Origin: Bacteroidia bacterium
GTDB lineage: Bacteria; Bacteroidota; Bacteroidia; Flavobacteriales; Flavobacteriaceae
Assembly (NCBI GenBank): GCA_030429325.1
Contig: JAUICT010000060.1
Location: forward strand, 1 to 8,930
Reading direction: 5' to 3'
Length of the DNA: 8,930 nt
This document shows, in pieces, positions 1-6,140 of this stretch (its first letter is position 1; each line of letters starts with the position of its first letter). Below the pieces are notes generated by a model that did not search any database, was not told the origin of the DNA, and saw nothing but the letters and a program-made list of their open reading frames with translations. A program made the translations under genes and the position numbers.

Positions 1-340
1 GAGGATTTTTGCCATTGGCCGAGGCTACTGCACGAATGGCTTTTACATCGCCTAGTCTTTTGGAAAGTTCCAAATAAGAAATGGTTTTTCCAAATGGGAT
101 TTCAAGAAGGGCATCCCAAACCTTTTTCTGAAAATCGGTGCCGGAAGGGTTCAACTTTAGGTCAAATTCCTTTCGGGAACCCTCAAAATATTCCTTGAAT
201 TGGTAAATGGCATCTTCCAACACATCAGGTATTATACCAATAGGTTTTTTATCGTCGAATACTGACACGGAGGCTAGCCCATTTTCATCACCTTGAAATT
301 CTGCAAAACCTATAGGTGTTTGTAAATAAGCAATTTCCAT
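1..340 (-). CDS. ogt: Methylated-DNA--[protein]-cysteine S-methyltransferase, 5' part only
   Basis: This family repairs O6-alkylguanine by moving the alkyl group onto its own cysteine in a one-use suicide reaction. Only the first 113 codons lie in the window. The N-terminal part (residues 1-65) is the poorly conserved ribonuclease-H-like domain. From about residue 69 the conserved DNA-binding domain begins: FQKKVWDALLEIPFGKT (70-86), then SYLELSKRLGD, the helix-turn-helix region. KAIRAVASANGKNP (100-113) holds the arginine finger at R103 and leads directly towards the expected PCHR active-site motif. That catalytic cysteine would sit just beyond position 1, so activity cannot be judged. The ATG overlaps the stop of the upstream CNNM gene by one base (TAATG), which suggests translational coupling. 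The family is clear; the choice between ogt and other symbols is by convention. Confidence 0.9.
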   Translation of the reverse strand, partial: MEIAYLQTPIGFAEFQGDENGLASVSVFDDKKPIGIIPDVLEDAIYQFKEYFEGSRKEFDLKLNPSGTDFQKKVWDALLEIPFGKTISYLELSKRLGDVKAIRAVASANGKNP

Positions 341-1461
341 TACTTTATTTTACCTTTAGATTCAATGATTCCCAATCGCTTGGCCCGGGTCTCCCAATTC
401 CTTCTCGCCAACACTTGCAGGTCTTCCACGTTGTCACTTTCGTCCATGATTTCCAATCCCAACAAGGTTTCAATAACATCTTCCATAGTCACCAGCCCAC
501 TTACGGAGCCATACTCGTCTACCACCAAAGAAACGTGCTCCCTTTTCTCTACAAACTTTTCAAATAGTTCAGGAATGGGGATGCTTCGGTTAGATACCAA
601 GATTTCCCGTTTCAAGGTGGAAAGCTTTTCCCCTCCTTTTTTATTGATGATGGCCTCCATGAGTTCATCCTTCAGAAAGAAACCGGTTATGTTGTCCATA
701 CGACCTTGGTACAAAGGAATCCTTGAAAAACGCAAGGGACGATTGGCTTCAAAAAAGGCTTGGATAGTAGTGTCTTCCGAGGCAATTTTCATTACGGTCC
801 GGGGTGTCATCACATCTTTGGCCGATATTTCATCAAACTTAAGGAGGTTCTTGATGACCTTGGATTCCGATTCATGAAAAACCCCTTCCTCATGGGCAAT
901 ATCGGTCATGGCCGTAAAATCCTCACGGCTTAGTACGCTTCCATGTTCTCCCTTCGCCCCAATCAACTTGGTGAATAGTTGCAAGACCCATAATAACCCT
1001 GTCCATTTGAGGGCGAATACCATGATGCTAAGCGCTTTGCTGGTAAAGTTGGCCAGCTGTTTCCAATAGGTGGCCCCAATGGTCTTGGGAATGATTTCGG
1101 AAGCTACCAAGATCAAAATGGTCATGATAGTGGAGACAATACCTACCATAAGGTCTTCAGTAAATTGAAACCCTAATAGGGTACGTTTTGTGGTTCCGTA
1201 GAGATCGGCATAGGCTACCTTGGCTTGTACACCCACCAATATAGCACCTACGGTATGGGCAACTGTGTTAAGGGTAAGAATGGCAATCAACGGTTTGTCC
1301 ACATCTTTTTTTAAAGCTTCCAAGGTGTCCGCATATTCCTTCTCTTCCTGTTTTTTTAGATTGATGAACGTTGGTGTGACGCTCAACAGTACCGCTTCCA
1401 AAATGGAGCATAAAAAAGAAAAGAAAATGGAAATAAGGGCGTAGAATAATAGTAGTCCCAT
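340..1461 (-). CDS. CNNM/CBS-domain membrane protein (CorC/HlyC-like, short form)
   Basis: This is a predicted inner-membrane protein of the CNNM (DUF21) family, whose members are linked to magnesium and other divalent-cation transport. The 373 residues start with hydrophobic segments near 1-28, 58-80, 104-126 and 140-165, forming the DUF21 domain, with the conserved SEIIPKTIGA stretch at 121-130. A cytoplasmic CBS pair follows: DVMTPR (216-221) and SRIPLY (246-251) in the first repeat, and VVDEYGSVSGLVTMEDVIE (313-331) in the second. Full-length CorC-like relatives carry a further C-terminal CorC_HlyC domain. Here the protein ends about 40 residues after the second CBS motif with a basic tail, so that domain is absent. 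The old name 'hemolysin' for such proteins is not supported as a function. The gene follows the largest gap in the window and may have its own promoter. The substrate is not shown by the sequence. Confidence 0.9.
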   Translation of the reverse strand: MGLLLFYALISIFFSFLCSILEAVLLSVTPTFINLKKQEEKEYADTLEALKKDVDKPLIAILTLNTVAHTVGAILVGVQAKVAYADLYGTTKRTLLGFQFTEDLMVGIVSTIMTILILVASEIIPKTIGATYWKQLANFTSKALSIMVFALKWTGLLWVLQLFTKLIGAKGEHGSVLSREDFTAMTDIAHEEGVFHESESKVIKNLLKFDEISAKDVMTPRTVMKIASEDTTIQAFFEANRPLRFSRIPLYQGRMDNITGFFLKDELMEAIINKKGGEKLSTLKREILVSNRSIPIPELFEKFVEKREHVSLVVDEYGSVSGLVTMEDVIETLLGLEIMDESDNVEDLQVLARRNWETRAKRLGIIESKGKIK

Positions 1462-1480
1462 GAATCTAAGTATTGATTCA
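1461..1480. repeat. Short inverted repeat at the start of the CNNM gene
   Basis: TGAATC (1461-1466) and GATTCA (1475-1480) form a perfect 6-bp inverted repeat separated by 8 bases. It begins at the first base of the CNNM start codon and ends inside the candidate -7 promoter element. In the mRNA it could fold as a weak AT-rich hairpin at the initiation site; in DNA it could be an operator half-site pair. A repeat this short can arise by chance, so the role is only inferred. Confidence 0.35.
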
Positions 1481-1486
1481 AAAGTA
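1479..1486 (-). promoter_or_regulatory. Candidate Bacteroidota -7 promoter element for the CNNM gene
   Basis: Read on the minus strand this is TACTTTTG, a full match to the TAnnTTTG -7 consensus of Bacteroidota. The -33 region is only partial: TTC in place of TTG, with a 19-bp spacer. Transcription would begin about 10 nt before the CNNM ATG at 1461. It lies in the 147-bp gap 1462-1608, the longest noncoding stretch here, which otherwise holds only a weak AT-rich hairpin near 1560-1579. Confidence 0.4.
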
Positions 1487-1608
1487 GCTAAAATTCTATA
1501 TAGCTGAAGGTTTCCTACTGTTCATTTTTTAGTGGGATATGACATGCCCCTTAAATCGACATAACAAAAACAAGTTATGCAATGGTCAAACAGAAACCTT
1601 TTCAGTCT

Positions 1609-2907
1609 TTAATTTGATGGTAAGCTCCTGTAGAATACGTCTTGCAGGGCAGTTCTGATGTTCAACTGGTAAAGTTGTCTATGGTCCCTAGAGGGATATA
1701 CCCTATTTGATAGAAATATAAATACCAACTTATTCTCTGGATCAGCCCAAACAAAAGTTCCTGTAAATCCTGAGTGACCAAAACTCTCTGGACTGGCCAA
1801 GGGAGAAGGATAGGCATCTTCCAAAGCAAGCTCGGAATTGTTGAGCAAGGGCTTGTCAAAACCAAGGCCTCTGCGATTTTCATTCTCTGGGTACTGAACA
1901 GAACCAAATTCTTTTACTACTTCTTTTGAAACAAGTTGTTTCTTGCCCACAGCACCAAAATTTTGATAGAACAGCATTATTTTTGCCAAGTCGTCTGCCG
2001 TACCAAACAATCCCGCATTTCCGGATACCCCGCCTTTCAACGAAGCATTTTCATCGTGAACCCAGCCCTTTACAAAGGTCTTTCTGAATATACTGTCTTG
2101 TTCTGTTGGTACAATGGCATTGACATAATTCTTTTTACTTGGATTGTACCCCAAAGTATAGCACCCCAGTGGCTTATAGAAATTCTCCTCCAAATAGGTT
2201 TCGTAATCGGTGCCGGTAAGTTGTTCTATCAATCTTGGATAGATGAGGAAGGTAAGTCCTGAATACTTATATTTTTTTTCATCGGAAACCTTGGATCTAT
2301 CGATCATGCGGTTCATTTTTGCTTCAAAGCGATCACTGATGAATAGGTTGTCATACACTTGTTGCTGAAATTTTTTACTGGGAGTGTCCCTGACAAATCG
2401 CCGCTTTATCTTCCCGTTCTTCCGGATGACTTTCTCCAAAAAGACAATGTAAGGCACTAAGCCAGCTTGGTGGCTCAAGATCTCACGGAGGGTCAGATCT
2501 TTTTTGTCTTTGTGTTTTTTCCATGAGGGCCAATAGTTGCTGAACGGGGCGTCCAAATCAAGTTTGCCTTCGTCCACCAATTTCATCAAAGCGGGCAACG
2601 GACCCAAAATTTTAGTGACGGATGCCAAGTCGTAGAGATCGTTGAGGGCAACGGGTTGCACACTATCATAAGTATGAAATCCATATGCTTTGTGGAAGAT
2701 TACCGTATCGTTTTTGGCCACCAATACTTGGGCGCCTGGGAAGGCTTGGTTTTTTATACCAAGTTCCATGATGGAATCCACTTTTTGGTCGATGTAGGTT
2801 TCATCCAATCCCAATTTAGAGGGAAGCGCATGAATCAAGTTTTGTTGGGCAAGGACATTGGTTGAAACGAAAAGGAAACAAAAACAGAATACAAAGAGGT
2901 TTTTCAT
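1609..2907 (-). CDS. Secreted serine hydrolase, class C beta-lactamase/penicillin-binding-protein fold
   Basis: The 432 residues begin with a signal peptide (hydrophobic 4-19, likely cut after VLA, before QQ at 21-22), so the protein is probably periplasmic or outside the inner membrane. The nucleophile motif is SVTK (S96, K99) within LYDLASVTK. The second motif is YSG (215-217) where classical members have Y-x-N. The third is HSG (378-380) in GHSGFTGTFVWADP, in place of KTG. SHQAGL (145-150) is the usual stretch after the nucleophile helix. About 65 residues rich in K and R separate it from YSG. The sequence resembles the beta-lactamase half of Bacteroidota glycoside hydrolase family 3/serine hydrolase fusions, here as a stand-alone protein. 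Likely substrates are peptidoglycan peptides or small esters/amides; true beta-lactamase activity is not implied. It lies 28 bp after hemB and may be transcribed with it. Confidence 0.88.
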   Translation of the reverse strand: MKNLFVFCFCFLFVSTNVLAQQNLIHALPSKLGLDETYIDQKVDSIMELGIKNQAFPGAQVLVAKNDTVIFHKAYGFHTYDSVQPVALNDLYDLASVTKILGPLPALMKLVDEGKLDLDAPFSNYWPSWKKHKDKKDLTLREILSHQAGLVPYIVFLEKVIRKNGKIKRRFVRDTPSKKFQQQVYDNLFISDRFEAKMNRMIDRSKVSDEKKYKYSGLTFLIYPRLIEQLTGTDYETYLEENFYKPLGCYTLGYNPSKKNYVNAIVPTEQDSIFRKTFVKGWVHDENASLKGGVSGNAGLFGTADDLAKIMLFYQNFGAVGKKQLVSKEVVKEFGSVQYPENENRRGLGFDKPLLNNSELALEDAYPSPLASPESFGHSGFTGTFVWADPENKLVFIFLSNRVYPSRDHRQLYQLNIRTALQDVFYRSLPSN

Positions 2908-2935
2908 GAGTTAGTATGGTTATGGTTGGTTGCAC

Positions 2936-3925
2936 TTATTTTAAAGCACGGATAAAGTCTTTAGCAAAATAACTGGCAATGATGCTTGCTCCGGCCCGTT
3001 TAATGGCTGTCAATTGTTCTAGCATCACGGCATCATGGTCCAGCCACCCTTTTTCCGCAGCAGCTTTGAGCATGGCATATTCCCCCGATACTTGATAAAC
3101 GGCAATGGGCACATCCACTTCATTTTTTATGTCGCGCACAATGTCCAAATAGGGCAGCCCCGGCTTTACCATCACAATATCGGCACCTTCATCTATGTCC
3201 ATTTGGGTTTCACGGATGGCCTCAAGCCTATTGGCAAAATCCATTTGATAGGTTTTTTTGTCCTTGGGTACGTTGGCAATATCCACAGGAGCTGAATCCA
3301 GGGCATCCCGGAACGGACCGTAATAGGCGCTGGCATATTTGGCGGAATAGCTCATGATTCCGGTATTTTGGAACCCTTCATCTTCCAAAGCTTCTCTAAT
3401 GGTAAGGATGCGCCCGTCCATCATATCGCTGGGAGCTACAAAATCGGCTCCGGCCTGTGCATGGGAGACGCTCATCTCTGCCAGTACCTCGGCAGTTTCT
3501 TCATTGAGGATTTGACCTTCGGCCACTATCCCATCATGGCCATAGGATGAAAATGGGTCCAATGCCACATCGGTCATCACCAACATCTGTGGGCAGGCAT
3601 TTTTGACAGTTTTTATGGCACGTTGCATCAATCCATTCGGGTTGATGGCCTCTGTACCTTTGTTGTCCTTCAGCTTTTCATCAACCTTAACAAAAAGCAA
3701 TACCGAGCAAAGTCCCATTTTCCAAAGTTCCTTGACCTCTTTCTCAAGATTGTCCAAACTCAACCTAAAATAATTGGGCATGGAAGCAATTTCTTCTTTG
3801 ATTCCTTTGCCTTCCACCACAAAAAGGGGCACTAGAAAGTCGTCTGGGGTTACAAGGGTTTCCCGAACCAATCTTCGGATGGATTCGGAGGCGCGTAGTC
3901 GTCTATTTCTGATCAATGGATACAT
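2936..3925 (-). CDS. hemB: Porphobilinogen synthase (5-aminolevulinate dehydratase)
   Basis: HemB condenses two molecules of 5-aminolevulinate to porphobilinogen in the cytosol, usually as an octamer. The 329 residues match the full family length. The two active-site lysines are visible: K196 in SYSAK and K254 in MVKPG, the latter being the Schiff-base lysine. The metal-site region DVALDPFSSYGHDG (119-132) has A121, D123 and D131 where zinc-type enzymes have three cysteines. This is the aspartate-rich type seen in Pseudomonas and plants, which is activated by magnesium rather than dependent on zinc. The gene starts 8 nt after the phzF stop, with no Shine-Dalgarno sequence. It is the last hem gene of the cluster although its reaction comes second, after HemA and HemL. 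Confidence 0.97.
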   Translation of the reverse strand: MYPLIRNRRLRASESIRRLVRETLVTPDDFLVPLFVVEGKGIKEEIASMPNYFRLSLDNLEKEVKELWKMGLCSVLLFVKVDEKLKDNKGTEAINPNGLMQRAIKTVKNACPQMLVMTDVALDPFSSYGHDGIVAEGQILNEETAEVLAEMSVSHAQAGADFVAPSDMMDGRILTIREALEDEGFQNTGIMSYSAKYASAYYGPFRDALDSAPVDIANVPKDKKTYQMDFANRLEAIRETQMDIDEGADIVMVKPGLPYLDIVRDIKNEVDVPIAVYQVSGEYAMLKAAAEKGWLDHDAVMLEQLTAIKRAGASIIASYFAKDFIRALK

Positions 3926-3933
3926 ACTGATGC

Positions 3934-4722
3934 TTAAATTTCAATTTCACCGGATAGGTAGGGAGCTGCTTTGCCGGAAATTTTTACCCGGTCTCCCAAA
4001 TATTCACAGATTAAGTCCCCTCCTCTTTTGGAGAGTTGTTTGGCGGTCATTTTACTTTTGCCCAACACTTCGTACCAATACGGGGTTAGTGAAGTATGTG
4101 CCGAGCCGGTCACGGGATCTTCTGGGATACTGCATTGAGGTGAGAAAAAGCGAGAGACGAAGTCTACACCTTCACCGGGTGCCGTTATAATAACACCTCT
4201 ACAATCCAGTTGGTCCAAAAGATGCAGGTTGGGGGTAATGGCCTCCACTTCTTGTTGGGAGCTGTAGACCATCATAAAATCCGTTTTTCCCTTAAAGGTT
4301 TTTATTGGGGTCAGCCCAATGGCGTTGTCCAATTCCCTGTTGTTCCGAATGGCCACTATAGGGTCGGTGGGAAAATCCAAGGTCATCCAGCCATTGGCTG
4401 TTTTTTCTACGCTCAATTCCCCGCTTCTGGGAGAATAAAACCGAATGGTTTTTTCATTGTGATCGTAATAGTTAAACAGTACATATGCCGTGGCCAAGGT
4501 GGCATGACCACACAAATCGACCTCAGTTTCTGGAGTGAACCAACGTAATTCGTAAACCTCACCTTTTTGAACAGCAAATGCAGTTTCGGCCAGATTGTTT
4601 TCTTCCGCAATGCTTTGCATAAGTGCAGTATCGAGCCACGTATCCAAAATGCAAACTGCTGCAGGATTACCGCCGAAAGGACGATCGGTAAAAGCGTCGA
4701 CTTGATATATTTTCTGCTTCAT
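3934..4722 (-). CDS. PhzF family isomerase/epimerase-like protein
   Basis: This 262-residue protein belongs to the PhzF family, which shares the diaminopimelate-epimerase fold and includes isomerases such as the phenazine enzyme PhzF; most members have no known substrate. Features in order are VDAFTDRPFGGNPAAVC (8-24), the catalytic glutamate E46 in AETAF, DLCGHATLAT (69-78) and EDPVTGSAH (201-209). All are intact, so the protein is probably active. The ATG at 4722 was chosen because homology begins at once (KIYQVDAF); an in-frame TTG at 4740 would add only six unconserved residues. No other phenazine gene is present, so a phenazine role is not supported. It lies between hemF (27-nt gap) and hemB (8-nt gap), which places it in the heme operon without showing a role in that pathway. 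Confidence 0.92.
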   Translation of the reverse strand: MKQKIYQVDAFTDRPFGGNPAAVCILDTWLDTALMQSIAEENNLAETAFAVQKGEVYELRWFTPETEVDLCGHATLATAYVLFNYYDHNEKTIRFYSPRSGELSVEKTANGWMTLDFPTDPIVAIRNNRELDNAIGLTPIKTFKGKTDFMMVYSSQQEVEAITPNLHLLDQLDCRGVIITAPGEGVDFVSRFFSPQCSIPEDPVTGSAHTSLTPYWYEVLGKSKMTAKQLSKRGGDLICEYLGDRVKISGKAAPYLSGEIEI

Positions 4723-4737
4723 GGGTTTGGTTTCAAA

Positions 4738-4745
4738 CAAAGCTA
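4738..4745 (-). promoter_or_regulatory. Candidate internal -7 promoter element before phzF
   Basis: On the minus strand this reads TAGCTTTG, a full match to TAnnTTTG. It falls entirely inside the 27-bp gap between hemF and phzF, the first gap after a run of overlapping genes. Transcription would start about 10 nt before the phzF ATG. No TTG-type -33 element is seen at the usual 17-21 bp spacing, so this could be a chance match. If real, it would let phzF, hemB and downstream genes be expressed separately from hemACDEF. Confidence 0.3.
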
Positions 4746-4749
4746 CACA

Positions 4750-5652
4750 TTAAACCCAATTTTTTGGATGTTGCAGCACCTCAATTAATTGTTCCTCTGG
4801 ACTACCTTTTTCTGGGTGATGGTCATACCTCCATTGTACATGGGGAGGAAGGCTCATTAAAATACTTTCAATACGTCCATTGGTTCTCAGGCCGAATAGG
4901 GTCCCTTTATCATGAACCAGGTTAAATTCCACATATCTTCCGCGTCTAATTTCCTGCCAATCCCGCTGTTTTTGAGTGTATTCCAGTTCTTTTCTTTTTG
5001 TAACGATTGGTATGTATGCATCCAAAAAACTATCCCCAACCTCGGTGACATAGTTGTACCAATCTTCCATATCCATGGTTTCCGTTGCTTTGCAATAGTC
5101 AAAAAAGAGGCCGCCAACCCCCCTTGCTTCATTGCGATGGGCATTCCAGAAATAGTCATCACATTTCTTTTTATAAGCGGGATAAAATTCTGGATTATGG
5201 GCGTCACAGGCATTTTTGCAGGTTTGATGAAAATGTTGGGCATCTTCCTCAAACAGATAATAGGGTGTCAAGTCCTGACCGCCCCCAAACCATTGGTCCA
5301 CGATGTCCCCATTTTTATTGTACATCTCAAAATAGCGCCAGTTGGCATGTACTGTGGGTACCATGGGACTCTTGGGATGGATGACCAAACTGAGTCCGCA
5401 GGCAAAAAAATCGGCATCTTCCACGCCAAAATACTGCTGCATGCTTTTTGGAAGTTCACCATATACCTTGGAAATGTTCACGCCACCTTTTTCAAATACA
5501 TTTCCATTTTCAATGACACGGGTCCTGCCTCCGCCACCTTCGGGGCGTTTCCAAATATCCTGTTGAAATTTGGCCTTTCCATCCACCTCTTCAAGTTTTG
5601 CGGTAATGGTATCTTGTAGTTTTTGGATATAGTCGTAGAATTTGTCCTTCAT
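4750..5652 (-). CDS. hemF: Oxygen-dependent coproporphyrinogen-III oxidase
   Basis: HemF converts coproporphyrinogen III to protoporphyrinogen IX using molecular oxygen, by oxidative decarboxylation of two propionate side chains. The 300 residues fit the family length. Recognisable signatures are SLVIHPKSPMVPTVHANWR (88-106), WFGGGQDLTPYY (121-132), GVGGLFFDY (178-186) and the C-terminal NLVHDKGTLFGL through ESILMSLPP (244-270). No substitution stands out. Its use points to an aerobic organism; an oxygen-independent hemN elsewhere is possible but cannot be seen here. The ATG shares four bases (ATGA) with the stop of the preceding small gene, so translation is probably coupled. Confidence 0.97.
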   Translation of the reverse strand: MKDKFYDYIQKLQDTITAKLEEVDGKAKFQQDIWKRPEGGGGRTRVIENGNVFEKGGVNISKVYGELPKSMQQYFGVEDADFFACGLSLVIHPKSPMVPTVHANWRYFEMYNKNGDIVDQWFGGGQDLTPYYLFEEDAQHFHQTCKNACDAHNPEFYPAYKKKCDDYFWNAHRNEARGVGGLFFDYCKATETMDMEDWYNYVTEVGDSFLDAYIPIVTKRKELEYTQKQRDWQEIRRGRYVEFNLVHDKGTLFGLRTNGRIESILMSLPPHVQWRYDHHPEKGSPEEQLIEVLQHPKNWV

Positions 5653-6140
5653 TGATCGAGTATATGTATGAATTGTGTTTTTAAGCTTGTGAGGTCAGTA
5701 TCTGAATCAATTTTGACCGAAACCAGAGTCATGGATTTCAATAGTTCGATGACTTCACTTTCCGTTTTTTCAGGATTTTCTTGAAAGACAAACCTTCCCA
5801 CGGCGTTGTTATGAAAATCCATTTGTTTTGCCAATTCTTGGTTTGGAAAAGCATGTTCATGCCAATCCGTAATTTTTTTGGCCCATCCCAGAACAGAATC
5901 CATATTTCGCCGAACATCAGAACATCTTTTGGCGATTAAATAATTCCAAAGGGCATGTCTGAATGCATTGGCCGGACCATTTTTATGATGCAATCGGCCG
6001 TAGTTTTCTGTGGATATGCGAACGCAATCCTTGGTAGCACGAATGGTCGGAACAATAAAAAGCGGCTGACCTATTCCAATGAATATAACTTTCAGTATAT
6101 TTTTAAGATCAACCCGTTTCAGTACCGCTATTGGGTTCAC
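5649..6140 (-). CDS. Uncharacterised protein, DUF6973-like, within the hem operon
   Basis: No function is known to me for this 163-residue protein. Its core resembles the DUF6973 domain: NAFRHALWN (58-66), DWHEHAFPN (92-100) and KQMDFHNNAVGR (105-116), with several conserved-looking H, D, E and N residues that could form a catalytic or metal-binding site. That last point is inference. Residues 15-32 are hydrophobic and could be a membrane anchor or buried helix. The C-terminal 40 residues are charged and variable in look. The start is a GTG overlapping the hemE stop as GTGA, and its own stop overlaps the hemF start as ATGA, so it is tightly built into the operon. The reading frame and its reality are well supported; the domain name is from memory and less certain. 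Confidence 0.82.
   Translation of the reverse strand: MNPIAVLKRVDLKNILKVIFIGIGQPLFIVPTIRATKDCVRISTENYGRLHHKNGPANAFRHALWNYLIAKRCSDVRRNMDSVLGWAKKITDWHEHAFPNQELAKQMDFHNNAVGRFVFQENPEKTESEVIELLKSMTLVSVKIDSDTDLTSLKTQFIHILDQ

Noticed and set aside
365..877. 170-codon open frame on the plus strand
   Set aside because: Antisense to the CBS region of the CNNM gene; serine-rich, low-information translation typical of a reverse-strand shadow.
1560..1579. CATAAC/GTTATG hairpin with 8-nt loop as a terminator of the serine hydrolase gene
   Set aside because: The stem is only 6 bp and AT-rich, and no run of T follows on the minus strand, so it does not fit an intrinsic terminator.
1609..2907. Beta-lactam resistance gene
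   Set aside because: The motifs are SVTK, YSG and HSG, the last two differing from class C beta-lactamases (Y-x-N and KTG); the closest resemblance is to hydrolase domains of GH3 fusions.
3934..4722. Phenazine biosynthesis locus
   Set aside because: Only a PhzF-family member is present; PhzF homologues are widespread and no other phz gene lies in the window.
4723..4740. TTG start at 4740 for phzF
   Set aside because: It would add six residues with no family similarity; the ATG at 4722 starts right before the conserved QVDAFTDRPFGG motif.
4912..5619. 235-codon open frame on the plus strand
   Set aside because: It lies wholly antisense to hemF, whose motifs are intact, and its translation shows no recognisable family. 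It is a shadow of the coding strand.
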